Shown: piece after piece, positions 54,113 to 63,696 of the stretch
Layout of the letters: every line of letters starts with the position of its first letter
Position numbering within the stretch: position 1 is the stretch's first letter
From: Saccharophagus sp. K07
Lineage (GTDB): Bacteria; Pseudomonadota; Gammaproteobacteria; Pseudomonadales; Cellvibrionaceae
Reading direction: 5' to 3'
DNA length: 64,000 bases
Assembly: GCF_014336955.1 (NCBI RefSeq)
Contig: NZ_QRAI01000004.1
Location: 420,965-484,964, forward strand
The notes under the pieces: model-generated
Database searches by the model: none
Told to the model about the DNA's origin: nothing
The model's input: only the letters and a program-made list of their open reading frames with translations
Translations under genes and position numbers: made by a program

Positions 54113-57100
54113 GCCAGACCGATATTCGTCACCCCGCCGACCGCCCCCAGCGCCAGCGCGCCCTCGACCCCACCGGCTCCTTTATCTGCGAGGCCCCGGC
54201 GGGCAGCGGTAAAACCGAGCTGCTGACCCAGCGCGTGCTCACTCTGCTGGCGCGGGTCACCAAGCCGGAATCCATTCTCGCCATCACCTTTACCCGTAAA
54301 GCCGCGGCGGAAATGCGCGCGCGTATCCTCGGCGCCCTGGCGGCGGGGCGCGGCCCCGAGCCGCAGGAAGCCCATGCACTGCAAACCTGGCAGCTCGCCC
54401 GCGACGCATTGCAGGCCGATGAGCGATATGGTTGGCAACTGCTTACCAACCCCTCGCGCCTGCAAATCCGCACCTTCGATAGCCTGTGCGCCATGCTCAC
54501 CCAGGCATTGCCGCTGCAATCCTCCCTCGGCGCGGGCGTGGCCACCACGGAGGATGCCCAGCCCCTGTACAAGGCGGCGGTGAAGGATCTGCTGGACACC
54601 CTGGAAAGCGAAATGCCCTGGGCGGACAGCCTCGCCCAGCTACTCGGCCACCTGGACAACCGCTACTCCCGCCTGGAAGAACTGCTTTGCAAAATGCTCG
54701 GCAGCCGCGATATCTGGCTGCCCGTTCTGTACAGCACACAAGGTATGGCTTACGGCACCCAAGGTATGGCAAGCCCCGAATCCCTGCGCGGCGTACTGGA
54801 ATATCACCTGCAGCACGCGCTGATCGACAAAATGACCCGCCTGCGCGAACTGCTGCCGCCGGAATGCCACCAGACCTTGGCCGAGCTGGGCGACTTCGCC
54901 GCCGCCAACCTGCTGCGGGAAAACGTCGAATATCCCATTAATGCGCTCCATCAACTGGGCCGCGTGCCGGACTGTCGCCCGGAAGAAATGCCCCAATGGC
55001 GCGGCCTTGCCTGCCTGCTGCTCACCCAAAAAGGCGAGTGGCGCAAAACCGTGGACAAGCGCGCGGGCTTCCCCGCCGGCGAAGGCAAAGACGAAAAAGC
55101 CGCTTATAAAAGGAAGAAGGAAAGCCTGCTGGAACTGATCGCCCAGCTGCAGGAAGTGCCGGACCTGCTGGAAGCCCTGCAAGGCATCAGCGCCTGGCCC
55201 GCACCCACCTACAACGACCAGCAATGGCAAATCCTCCAGGCGCTTACCGCCGTTCTGCCGGTACTGGTGGCCCACCTCAAACTGGTGTTCGCCGCCCGGG
55301 GCGAAGTGGACTTTGTGGAAATCAGCAGTCGCGCCCGTCAGGCCCTGGGGGATGATCAAGCGCCGACCCTTTTTGTTCCTACTGACTTGGCTTTGCGCCT
55401 GGATCACCGCATCCAACACATACTCGTCGACGAGTTTCAGGACACGTCCTTCAGCCAGGTGGACCTGCTGCAAAGGCTCACCGCCGGCTGGCAACCGGGC
55501 GATGGCCGCACCCTGTTCTGCGTGGGCGATGCCATGCAGTCCATCTACGGCTTCCGCAACGCCAACGTCGGCCTGTTCCTCCACTGCAAAGAACATGGCC
55601 TCGGCGGTCTGCCGCTGGAACCGCTGCAACTCACCGCCAACTTCCGCTCCCAGGCGGGTGTGGTGGAGTGGATCAACCGCGTGTTCCAACGCGCCTTCCC
55701 CGCGCGCCACAACATTTCCTCCGGCGCTGTGGCCTTCTCCCCTGCGGAAGCCTTCCGCCCGGAAATTCCCGGCCCTGCCGTGCAAACCCACCTGTACGAA
55801 AAAGGCCTGCCCGCGGAATTTGAAGGCCAATTGGTGTGCGACCTGATCCAGCAAGCGCGCGCGCAAAACCCGGACGGCACCATCGCCCTGCTGGTGCGCA
55901 ACCGCAACCACGCCGCTCATATCATCCCCGCGCTTAAAGCGGCGGGCCTCACCTTCCGCGCCGTGGATCTGGAAACCCTCGCCGAACAGCCGGTGGTGAT
56001 GGACTTAATGTCCCTCACTCAAGCGCTGCTGTTTCCCGCCGACCGCATCCACTGGCTCGCCATACTGCGCGCGCCCTGGTGCGGCCTCACCCTGGCGGAT
56101 CTCGAAATCATCGCCAACCAAGGCCCGGCGGAAACGCCCATCATTCGGCAAATGCAAACCGCCTTGGCCAACCAAACCCGGCAGGAAGAACTCTTCACCA
56201 CCGAGCGCGTCCTCTCCGCCGATGGTCGCGCGCGCCTGCAACGCATAACGCCCATTCTGCAAACCGCACTGGCGGAACGTCACCGCAAACCATTACGCCA
56301 ATGGGTGGAAGGAACCTGGATCGCCCTCGGCGGCCCCGCGTGTTTGCAGCAAGCGAGCGAACTCGACGACGCCGAACGCTTTTTGCAATTGCTGGAAAAA
56401 TTAAATTCCGTAGGCGAAATACCTACTCTCGAACAATTAAATGAAGGTTTGGAAAAACTCTTCGCCGCGCCGGACCCGCAAGCAGACGAACGCCTGCAAA
56501 TTATGACCATGCACAAATCCAAAGGATTGGAATTCGACACCGTTATACTCCCCGGCCTGCACCGCCAACCGCGCAATCAGGATTCGGAATTGTTGCTCTG
56601 GCAAGAGCGTTTAAGTTTGGACGGTCACGAAGAATGGCTGCTCGCCCCCATCAGCGCCACCGGGCAGGATAAAGACCCCATCTACAAACACCTGGAATAC
56701 GAACAGAAAAAACGCACGCAATTGGAAGCCTGCCGTTTGTTGTATGTGGCCTGCACGCGTGCGCGTAAACAATTGCATTTGCTCGCTCAAATAAAAGCTA
56801 AAGAAGGCGAAGTGCGCGAATTCTGCGAACCCGCAGAAAACACCTTGCTAAAACCCATCTGGTCCAGCGTGCACACCACTGCAGTTTTTTATCCTGCACC
56901 CAAAACAGCAGAAGAAAATGCCGACCAAATTCCCCAATATATTCCCCGCCCACTGCAACGCATCACCAGCAACTGGCAAATGCCACAACTGCCGCGCGTG
57001 GATTTATTGCAGCCGTTTATTGCCAATTACCAATACAACAACCAAAACCTGCAAAATGCGCAAAGCAATTCTGAAAAGGAAAATTCAAGCGCCCGTTTGA

Positions 57101-57603
57101 TCGGCACACTCACGCACGAAATTCTGCAACTGATTGGTCAACAGGGATTACACAATTGGAAAAATAAAAACCTCGACGAAGTCGAACCCTTCTGGCGCGG
57201 CCGCCTGTTAAGCCTGGGCGTGAATCCAACAGAACTCGACGCCGCCGTCCAGAAACTCAAAACCCTAATCACCCAAACCCTGCAACACCCAAAATTCGAA
57301 TGGCTGCTCAGCGGCAACTGCCAATTCGAACTGCCCCTAAGCGTGGTCATCAATGGCGCAGTCGAACACCGCGTAATCGACGTATTAAGAACCGAAGGCA
57401 ATAAAGCCTGGGTGGTGGACTATAAAACAAGTGTTCCAATGGAAGGTGAAAGTGTTCAGCAATTTGTAGAGCGGGAAGTTAGCGTCTATAAACAAATAAT
57501 GCGTGCGTATTGTGAGGCGGTTAAGGGAATGGGCTATGGAGAGGTTGAGGGAGTTTTGGGGTTTTTGGGGGTGGGGGTGTGGGTTGGAGGTGATGAAGAA
57601 TAG
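54109..57603 (+). CDS. AddA-like UvrD/RecB-type helicase-nuclease
   Basis: 1164 residues; the ATG overlaps the upstream stop by 4 bp. Walker A EAPAGSGKTELLTQR (about residue 30), ITFTRKAAAEMRARIL (motif Ia), VDEFQDTSFSQVDLL (motif II, about 440), VGDAMQSIYGFRNANVGLF (motif III), MTMHKSKGLEFDTVILPG (motif V) and LLYVACTRARKQLHLLAQ (motif VI). The C-terminal nuclease has VIDVLRTEGNKAWVVDYKTS (about 1107). Together with the AddB-like subunit it processes DNA ends for recombination and degrades foreign linear DNA. Base composition shifts from GC-rich to AT-rich in its last kilobase. Confidence 0.93.
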   Translation: MSQTDIRHPADRPQRQRALDPTGSFICEAPAGSGKTELLTQRVLTLLARVTKPESILAITFTRKAAAEMRARILGALAAGRGPEPQEAHALQTWQLARDALQADERYGWQLLTNPSRLQIRTFDSLCAMLTQALPLQSSLGAGVATTEDAQPLYKAAVKDLLDTLESEMPWADSLAQLLGHLDNRYSRLEELLCKMLGSRDIWLPVLYSTQGMAYGTQGMASPESLRGVLEYHLQHALIDKMTRLRELLPPECHQTLAELGDFAAANLLRENVEYPINALHQLGRVPDCRPEEMPQWRGLACLLLTQKGEWRKTVDKRAGFPAGEGKDEKAAYKRKKESLLELIAQLQEVPDLLEALQGISAWPAPTYNDQQWQILQALTAVLPVLVAHLKLVFAARGEVDFVEISSRARQALGDDQAPTLFVPTDLALRLDHRIQHILVDEFQDTSFSQVDLLQRLTAGWQPGDGRTLFCVGDAMQSIYGFRNANVGLFLHCKEHGLGGLPLEPLQLTANFRSQAGVVEWINRVFQRAFPARHNISSGAVAFSPAEAFRPEIPGPAVQTHLYEKGLPAEFEGQLVCDLIQQARAQNPDGTIALLVRNRNHAAHIIPALKAAGLTFRAVDLETLAEQPVVMDLMSLTQALLFPADRIHWLAILRAPWCGLTLADLEIIANQGPAETPIIRQMQTALANQTRQEELFTTERVLSADGRARLQRITPILQTALAERHRKPLRQWVEGTWIALGGPACLQQASELDDAERFLQLLEKLNSVGEIPTLEQLNEGLEKLFAAPDPQADERLQIMTMHKSKGLEFDTVILPGLHRQPRNQDSELLLWQERLSLDGHEEWLLAPISATGQDKDPIYKHLEYEQKKRTQLEACRLLYVACTRARKQLHLLAQIKAKEGEVREFCEPAENTLLKPIWSSVHTTAVFYPAPKTAEENADQIPQYIPRPLQRITSNWQMPQLPRVDLLQPFIANYQYNNQNLQNAQSNSEKENSSARLIGTLTHEILQLIGQQGLHNWKNKNLDEVEPFWRGRLLSLGVNPTELDAAVQKLKTLITQTLQHPKFEWLLSGNCQFELPLSVVINGAVEHRVIDVLRTEGNKAWVVDYKTSVPMEGESVQQFVEREVSVYKQIMRAYCEAVKGMGYGEVEGVLGFLGVGVWVGGDEE

Positions 57604-57710
57604 ATGTGGTGTGGTGATCATGGCTTATGAGCACGTGATACTCAAAAAATTCTTAGCCCCAAGGTGCGCCGAATTTAGTCTGCTTTAAAGTTGATTTATG
57701 GATAATCTAT

Positions 57711-59093
57711 ATGCCTGAACTTTCTTGGGAAAAACTCCTCTCGGAAGTGAGACGAAAAGACCTTTATGAGGTAGGTGGAGAAAATACCGGAACCGCCGGA
57801 CATAGGGTAGAGGCGGAACGGGACTATGATCGAATCTTATTCGCGTCACCCACACGCCGTCTTGCTGATAAAACTCAAGTGTTTCCATTGGATTCAAACG
57901 ATTCTGTTCGGACACGACTTACCCATTCATATGAGGTATCAAATCTATGTAGAAGTATTGGGATTACTTTAGCATTTAATTATCCAGAAAAGGTTTTTGG
58001 AGAAAACCACGAAAAGCTCCAAGTCAAACGTAAAGTGCCAGCTATTCTTGCGGCGATTGGTTTGGCACATGATTTAGGAAACCCTCCATATGGTCATCAA
58101 GGAGAAGAGGCAGTTAGAAACTGGTTTCTTAGTCTTTCAAATTCCGTCGGAGGCGGCGAACAGGTACCTGAGGACTTTCAGCAGTTTGATGGCAACCCTC
58201 AAACCTTGAGATTGCTTACAAGGTTGCAAATACTAAACGACGACTTTGGTTATAACTTAACATTGGGAACTTTGGCGGCGCTTATTAAATATCCCTGTTT
58301 CTGCAGATCAAAAAGCGATCATGGTTATAAGAAATTCGGGATTTTCGAAAGTGAGAAAACTATCGCGAAGGAGATATGGAAGGAGACGGGGTTGGCAGAA
58401 GGAGTTCGACATCCTTTGACATATATAATGGAGGCATGTGACGATATCGCCTATTTGGTCCTTGATGCTGAAGATACCGTCAGAAAAGGTTTGGCTTCAT
58501 TTGCAGATTTGGTTGATGCGCTCAATTCTTGTGAATATCGTGACGATGCAATAGTGAAGGAAGTAAGAGATTTTTCTGTTGAAAAGAACACGACATACAA
58601 AAAAGAAGGTTTAAGTTCGGCCGAGTTGAATGAAATTTCTATGCAAATGTTCAGGGTAAAAGCAATTCACCATATGGTGAATTCCGTTGTTAATGTATAC
58701 GTAAATAAAATTGGCAATATAATGAACGGGAGTTTGAATCCAGGTTTTCAGTTGATCAAACATTCTGCGGCTGGCCCTTTATGCTCAATTTTGAAAGAGT
58801 TTGACGTTCGATATGGATATCAAAATAAGCAAGTACTAGAGCTAGAGCTTAAAGGAAAGAATACTATTACTGAAACCATGGATCTTTTGTGGTCGGCTAT
58901 AACCTGTCGAAATACAGCATTTTCAAAATATGCATGGGTTTTGCTATCTGAAAATTATCGAAGGGCCCATGGTAAGTCGATAGAAAGTTTTATGTATAAA
59001 AATTGTCAACTTTTGGCTGATTCTATTTCTGGGATGACTGATACATATGTCTTTAATATTAATCGAAAGTTGCGTGATTTGTATAGAAAATGA
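57711..59093 (+). CDS. dGTPase-family HD phosphohydrolase
   Basis: 460 residues of the dGTP triphosphohydrolase type. RDYDRILFASPTRRLADKTQVFPL (about 40), RTRLTHSYEVSNLCRSIG (about 63), the HD motif GLAHDLGNPPYGHQGEEAV (about 117) and MEACDDIAYLVLDAEDTVRKG (about 240) place all metal and substrate residues. It hydrolyses dNTPs to nucleoside and triphosphate. AT-rich and unlike the preceding repair genes in composition. Its stop overlaps the next gene (ATGA), so both are made together. dGTPases are known as anti-phage enzymes that drain dNTP pools. Confidence 0.92.
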   Translation: MPELSWEKLLSEVRRKDLYEVGGENTGTAGHRVEAERDYDRILFASPTRRLADKTQVFPLDSNDSVRTRLTHSYEVSNLCRSIGITLAFNYPEKVFGENHEKLQVKRKVPAILAAIGLAHDLGNPPYGHQGEEAVRNWFLSLSNSVGGGEQVPEDFQQFDGNPQTLRLLTRLQILNDDFGYNLTLGTLAALIKYPCFCRSKSDHGYKKFGIFESEKTIAKEIWKETGLAEGVRHPLTYIMEACDDIAYLVLDAEDTVRKGLASFADLVDALNSCEYRDDAIVKEVRDFSVEKNTTYKKEGLSSAELNEISMQMFRVKAIHHMVNSVVNVYVNKIGNIMNGSLNPGFQLIKHSAAGPLCSILKEFDVRYGYQNKQVLELELKGKNTITETMDLLWSAITCRNTAFSKYAWVLLSENYRRAHGKSIESFMYKNCQLLADSISGMTDTYVFNINRKLRDLYRK

Positions 59094-59971
59094 ATACGTA
59101 TCCAAAGTTAAATCCAGCCAAAGATGAAGCTGCTCTGATATCAAGGGTCACTGATTTTGTTGACAGTTTTGATAAAAAAAATGGGAAATTATCGATTCCT
59201 AAATCGCCGGGTGGTCAATTAGATTTTTTTGGTTATAGAGATCTTTCATTCGATTTTGATTTTAAAACCCCGTTTGTGTCGATTAAGGAGTTTTTAGATT
59301 TTTCGGCCGATGTTTCTGGGAGTGGTGGAATTTATGTTTTTGGTGGGGCATTGCGGGATTTGGCAATGTTCGGTGTAAGTGGGTTTACATCTGATATTGA
59401 TGTGGTTGTCGATAGATCATGGGATGTTCTCGAGCCTGCGCTGATAAAAAGAAAGGCCATTAAAAACAAATTCGGCGGATTGCGCTTATATGTTGGAAAA
59501 ATGCCTATTGATATCTGGAATTCTGAGAATACATGGGCTTTTAAACAGGGGTACTTAAAATACCGGGGTATACACTCTCTTTTAGAAACCACCATATTAA
59601 ATTGGGATAGTATTCTTATGGATTGGAAGAAAAAAAGGCTAATATGTGACCCTACATATTTTAGCGAAATAAGAAATCGTCGGTTGGATGTTGTTTTTGA
59701 AGAAAATCCGAACCGTCTTGGAATGTTGTTGCGAGTGCTTCGTCATTTGCATCAGAAGGACGCAAAAAAAATATCTTTGAGAGCGTGCAGGTATTTGGCA
59801 AAGGAAACGGTAAATTTTTCATTTGAAGAGTTGCGAAACGCTGAAATTAGATCTTATAAATCTGCAATTATTGAGCTAAAACTTTACGATTTTTTTAGAT
59901 TTGAGCAATTCAAAGAGTATTCTGAAGATCTAGCTGTTTCGGATATTTTGCATCCGGCCCCTTTTGTCTAA
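59090..59971 (+). CDS. PolyA-polymerase-head-like nucleotidyltransferase
   Basis: 293 residues. The polymerase-beta-type active site is intact: VFGGALRDLAMFG (about 82), TSDIDVVVDRS (about 100, the two metal-binding Asp) and KMPIDIWNSE (about 137, third Asp). After the head domain, LLEENPNRLGMLLRVLRHLHQ-like sequence (about 205-225) resembles the neck of CCA-adding enzymes, but the usual long RNA-binding body is missing. So a general tRNA CCA role is unlikely. Overlaps the dGTPase gene by 4 bp and is equally AT-rich; the pair looks like one transferred unit. Confidence 0.85.
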   Translation: MNTYPKLNPAKDEAALISRVTDFVDSFDKKNGKLSIPKSPGGQLDFFGYRDLSFDFDFKTPFVSIKEFLDFSADVSGSGGIYVFGGALRDLAMFGVSGFTSDIDVVVDRSWDVLEPALIKRKAIKNKFGGLRLYVGKMPIDIWNSENTWAFKQGYLKYRGIHSLLETTILNWDSILMDWKKKRLICDPTYFSEIRNRRLDVVFEENPNRLGMLLRVLRHLHQKDAKKISLRACRYLAKETVNFSFEELRNAEIRSYKSAIIELKLYDFFRFEQFKEYSEDLAVSDILHPAPFV

Positions 59972-60188
59972 TGGGGCTAGAGGTGGAGATCATCTGACCA
60001 AAAACAAATCTGGCAGAACAAAATGTTCGACTGAATTTGGCCTGACAGTCAAGATCGAGTGCGGATAATCTATGCCATCGGCAAAATACGGAATAAGATA
60101 TCAGGATTTATAAGGTTTCCTCGTTCGTTGTTGTACAGCAGGCTTAGACTCTATTTGCTGGAAGTGAAATCACAGTGGAGAGCTCACG

Positions 60189-60209
60189 AAAAGGGGACAG
60201 ATTTATTTT
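60189..60209 (+). repeat. RAYT-associated repeat, upstream inverted copy
   Basis: Contains GGGGACAGATTTATTT, the reverse complement of the repeats after the transposase gene. Upstream boundary of the RAYT unit. Confidence 0.85.
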
Positions 60210-60231
60210 CTAACTAAAAAAGGAGAAATAT

Positions 60232-60930
60232 ATGCCAAGGCAGGCGAGGTTAATTGTGCCAGGACTACCGCACCACATAGTGCAGCGAGGACATAACAGA
60301 AGCGCGGTTTTTATTGAGGAGTCAGATTATCAGTATTACTTGAATAATCTGGCGGAGTGGAAGACGGAGTTGGGGCTTAGGGTCTTCAGCTATTGCTTGA
60401 TGACCAATCATGTTCACCTGATAGTAGAGGCCGGACATAGGCTCGGAGACATTGGCGAGCTCATGAAGCGGTTGGCTGGTCGCCAGACCCGATATGTGAA
60501 TAAGTTGGAAAGACGAACCGGCTCCCTTTGGGAAAGCCGCTATAAAATCAGCCCAATTGATACGGATGCTTATCTCTTGCAATGCTGTCGATACGTGGAG
60601 CTGAACCCGGTGAAAGCCAGGATGGTATCGCGGCCTCAGGATTATGGATGGTCAAGCTATCGAAGTGTGATTGGTGAGACAAGATGCTCGTGGCTGGACC
60701 TGAGTCCTTGCTTTATCGGCCTAGGCATTGATGAGGATCAAAGGGTGCAACGCTATCGCAAGTTTGTAGAGGACGCAGAATCTGCCGAAATTGAAGCATC
60801 CTTCATAAGAGCCGCCGTGGATCGTAACCAGCTCACAGGCGGTGCTCGGTTCATTGATGAAGTGGAAGCGAGAACGGGGGTTAGGGTTGAGTTTAGATCT
60901 AGGGGCAGGCCGTCATGTGCCGATAAATAA
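60232..60930 (+). CDS. REP-associated tyrosine transposase (RAYT, Y1/IS200-like)
   Basis: 232 residues, ATG preceded by AAAAGGAGA. PRQARLIVPGLPHHIVQRGHNR, the HUH motif MTNHVHLIVEA (about residue 58), GSLWESRYK and DAYLLQCCRYVELNPVKA with the likely catalytic Tyr (about 122). RAYTs process REP-type palindromes as single-strand DNA. The C-terminal ~60 residues are basic. Flanked by inverted copies of its own repeat. Confidence 0.93.
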   Translation: MPRQARLIVPGLPHHIVQRGHNRSAVFIEESDYQYYLNNLAEWKTELGLRVFSYCLMTNHVHLIVEAGHRLGDIGELMKRLAGRQTRYVNKLERRTGSLWESRYKISPIDTDAYLLQCCRYVELNPVKARMVSRPQDYGWSSYRSVIGETRCSWLDLSPCFIGLGIDEDQRVQRYRKFVEDAESAEIEASFIRAAVDRNQLTGGARFIDEVEARTGVRVEFRSRGRPSCADK

Positions 60931-60969
60931 ATCTGTCCCCTTTTCCGATAAATAAATCTGTCCCCTTTT
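60920..60969. repeat. Tandem 25-bp RAYT-associated repeats
   Basis: Two perfect consecutive 25-bp units (60920-60944 and 60945-60969), each containing AAATAAATCTGTCCCC. The first overlaps the last codons of the transposase gene. Confidence 0.88.
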
Positions 60970-61060
60970 CCCAAAAATTTCCCTTAAAGATTCTCTAATC
61001 TGGGCCGATAGTTTCTGGTACAGAATATTTTTTTCGTATACGAAGCCGAGGATTGGCACA

Positions 61061-62197
61061 ATGAACAACATCCAGACCACATTGAGTTCCAGCTCAGTCG
61101 CACCTATCTTGCCGAAGGCATCTGCTAGCCAGGAAAGTCAGCAGCAACCTGCTGGCCTGCTCACCACCACAAACAAACTTGGCCTTCGCGTCAGCGCTGA
61201 AGCGCAGTATCTATTTGAAATTGACAAGTACCTATCCGCACTTGATAAAACAGCACAGGATAAAGCATTAAGCTATCTTTCTCAGAGCAGCGATCCTCTA
61301 CAACAACAAGCATCTGATTATTTCAAGCGGGCACAAGAAACGCTGGACCAAGCATTGGGAAAGGATAGGTCGGCACTTATCGACCGGACCGAATCAGAAA
61401 AATTAAGAAAATTGTTGGATGTGGAGTTTGAGCGTAATGGATCAACAGAAGTCGCTATTATTCCCATGGGAGTCAAAGTCTTTAGACTGGATGGCAATGA
61501 CAATTTCTATCCTGTACAGCTAAACAGTCGTAATGATGCCTTAAAGCATCAGCTAGACGCTCTGGAAAAGACCGCCTATAGCACGTTGGGCAATCAGGAT
61601 GCAGCCAATCTTATTGGTTCTGTACGCAACGCGTTATACGCATCAGAGAATATCTTATTATCATTTGATGATGTCTTGCATTATAACTACACGATTGAAA
61701 TGGCCCGAAAGGCAATTGACTTTATTGATGCTCCTGAAAATCTGAGTTCCGCATTAACAAGTATATTAAACCAAGGCATTTCTTATCAAAACAGCAAGCA
61801 AAGTAAATTTTTGGACGATACAAGGAAATTTCTGAATGATGGCCGTGTAGGCCAGGCGGCGAGTGAAGACGTGCGCCTGGGAACGGCCGCACAACTATAC
61901 AATAATCAGTTGCAAGCCACTCTTAATGCCACTGGTTTATCCGTCCTGGATGCTCGTGGTGTAATCACCCAATTACTGACACAACATACGGACCTTATTC
62001 GGTTTTCCCCGGATAAGCTTGAAGACGCTTTCATTTTTTATAAACAGGATTTTGAAAATTTTGAAAGAGCCCTAAACAAAGATTTCTATAGGCCGTCGCA
62101 GAGCAACGAACCGAATATAGATAGCACGTTGATCGACACGGGCCGAAATTATGCAATGAATGTCATCGAAGAAATTAACAGCTACTTAAGCAAATGA
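61061..62197 (+). CDS. Hypothetical protein, helix-rich
   Basis: 378 residues, no signal peptide, Ser-rich N-terminus (NNIQTTLSSSSVAPILPKAS), then mostly helical sequence such as FEIDKYLSALDKTAQDKALSYLSQ and LDALEKTAYSTLGNQDAANLIG. No family recognised. The disordered Ser/Thr start followed by helices is seen in flagellar-type or secreted substrates, but nothing nearby supports this. Confidence 0.75.
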   Translation: MNNIQTTLSSSSVAPILPKASASQESQQQPAGLLTTTNKLGLRVSAEAQYLFEIDKYLSALDKTAQDKALSYLSQSSDPLQQQASDYFKRAQETLDQALGKDRSALIDRTESEKLRKLLDVEFERNGSTEVAIIPMGVKVFRLDGNDNFYPVQLNSRNDALKHQLDALEKTAYSTLGNQDAANLIGSVRNALYASENILLSFDDVLHYNYTIEMARKAIDFIDAPENLSSALTSILNQGISYQNSKQSKFLDDTRKFLNDGRVGQAASEDVRLGTAAQLYNNQLQATLNATGLSVLDARGVITQLLTQHTDLIRFSPDKLEDAFIFYKQDFENFERALNKDFYRPSQSNEPNIDSTLIDTGRNYAMNVIEEINSYLSK

Positions 62198-62601
62198 CAT
62201 GGCAAGAGATTTCAATCAGCAACCACATAACCTCTCGCTGAAATATCGATACTTTTACTAACCAAAACCGCTATGAAAAATCGCTAAACTTTGAATCTGT
62301 TTGCAACGGTCTTCGCGCGTAGCCTGCGCGACAGGGATGGGTTTATAACAAGCAGCAATAACAAGGACACCCACTCTTAGAAGCGGCAGGGTAGAAAGCC
62401 CCACCGCAAATCGACAGACTTGAAGCACGACCTTGCCTATTACAAGTGGGTGTTGCTGGATGTGGCAGAGTTGTAGAATTGTTTTAATTTACAGGTTTTA
62501 TGTAAATATAAGAAAATCCGTTTTGCCTAAATAAGCTTCATTGATAAGTTCCGGTTGATATTAAATTATTAGCATTTGTATTGAGTAATTAGGATTATAA
62601 A
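62198..62601. other. Intergenic region with one 88-bp repeat
   Basis: 404 bp without a gene. It contains the repeat at 62353-62440 followed by CAAGTGGGTGTTG (62443-62455), which is roughly the inverse of the repeat start (CAAGGACACCCACTC). The last ~100 bp are AT-rich and presumably hold the promoter of the next gene. Confidence 0.6.
62353..62440 (+). repeat. 88-bp dispersed repeat, copy 1
   Basis: Starts CAGCAATAACAAGGACACCC and ends CACGACCTTGCCTAT. Identical base for base to 63818-63905. Confidence 0.9.
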
Positions 62602-63504
62602 ATGAATAGATGTACTTCCATTTTCGCTCTCATGTTATTTGCAAGTGGTGTATTTGCTCAAGACTCTTCCATGAAGGTGGAAGAAAACGGGGAGGTAATA
62701 TCTGGAAATTCTTGGCTTACGCATACACAACTAGGCGAAGGGATATGGGTAATTAATGATAATCAGCAGGACAATGTTTATTTGGTGGAGGGGGATAGGC
62801 TGGCACTCGTTATTGACACCGGTATTGGTTTTCAAAATTTGAAAACATATGTCCAATCTATTACTGCCAAGCCGTTAGTGGTTGTTAATACTCATGGGCA
62901 TCCTGATCATGCAGGCGGTAATCATGTATTTGATGAGGTGCATATTCATAAAAATGAATTGGACGTTTTGGGCTATTACACCTCTGAGCCAGTGATGAAG
63001 GATACTTATAATCGATTTGCAGGGACTCTTATGCCTGATCATTTACTGGATAAAAATAAAAACACTGCCGCGTTGATTCTCATAGATGAAGGTTTTCAGT
63101 TTGATTTGGGAAATAGAACTTTAAAAGTTATTCATCTGCCTGCTCACAGTCCGGGTAGTATTGCGCTCTACGATACCAAGTCTCATCATCTATTCACGGG
63201 CGATGCTGCTAATCAACATGTTTGGCTGCAAATTAAATATGCTTTGTCTGTCGAAGATTTTCTTATAAGTATTCGTAAGCTTCTTGGGAGCCAAGAACCC
63301 GTGAATTTATTGCTGCCTGGTCATGGGGAGCCATTAAAGCCGGATCATTTGAATGTGTTGGCTGCTGGTGCTGAAAAAATTATCGCGGGAAAATGTGAAG
63401 TTACGCCTTATGATTCTCCGCTTGGAAAGGAAATTTCTTGTCATCATAAAGATGTGGTCATCGTTTATAAAAAGGAAAATATAAAAGCAACTAGTAAGAA
63501 ATAA
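62602..63504 (+). CDS. Secreted metallo-beta-lactamase-fold hydrolase
   Basis: 300 residues. Signal peptide MNRCTSIFALMLFASGVFAQ, then the MBL fold: VYLVEGDRLALVIDTGIG, zinc motif NTHGHPDHAGG (HxHxDH, about residue 98), HLPAHSPGSIALYD (about 180), LFTGDAAN (about 199) and LLLPGHGEPL (about 238). Periplasmic or secreted. The motif alone does not make it an antibiotic-degrading enzyme; lactonases, phosphodiesterases and sulfatases share it. Confidence 0.9.
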   Translation: MNRCTSIFALMLFASGVFAQDSSMKVEENGEVISGNSWLTHTQLGEGIWVINDNQQDNVYLVEGDRLALVIDTGIGFQNLKTYVQSITAKPLVVVNTHGHPDHAGGNHVFDEVHIHKNELDVLGYYTSEPVMKDTYNRFAGTLMPDHLLDKNKNTAALILIDEGFQFDLGNRTLKVIHLPAHSPGSIALYDTKSHHLFTGDAANQHVWLQIKYALSVEDFLISIRKLLGSQEPVNLLLPGHGEPLKPDHLNVLAAGAEKIIAGKCEVTPYDSPLGKEISCHHKDVVIVYKKENIKATSKK

Positions 63505-63588
63505 TTAAACGGCTGATTCAAATAAGGTTGTTTATTGGGGTACAAAAGTATCTACCAATGAATCATAAAATAACTGTGAAGTATTACT

Positions 63589-63696
63589 ATGGGTGTAGAT
63601 TGCACATATCAAGCTGTACCTGCAAACCTCGAATTAATTGCGAAGGCAGCAGCTGATAGCGATTTTGCTGAAAATGTGTTTTATCCATTTAAATAA
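63589..63696 (+). pseudogene. 5' fragment of a gene broken at the repeat
   Basis: ATG 63589 encodes MGVDCTYQAVPANLELIAKA and so on for 35 residues, stopping at 63694-63696 as soon as the next repeat begins at about 63692. The start resembles the N-terminus of small YfbM/DUF1877-type proteins. The rest of the gene is not seen downstream, so it was truncated when the repeat arrived. Confidence 0.6.

Noticed and set aside
54640..55920. 426-codon minus-strand ORF inside the AddA-like gene
   Set aside because: A shadow of a GC-rich coding sequence whose plus-strand frame has all helicase motifs.
59090..59971. Housekeeping CCA tRNA nucleotidyltransferase
   Set aside because: The long C-terminal RNA-binding body is missing and the gene is coupled to a dGTPase in AT-rich DNA, so the core cca gene is unlikely to be this one.
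62602..63504. Antibiotic-hydrolysing metallo-beta-lactamase
   Set aside because: Only the general MBL zinc motifs are visible. The fold has many non-lactamase members and no other resistance context exists.
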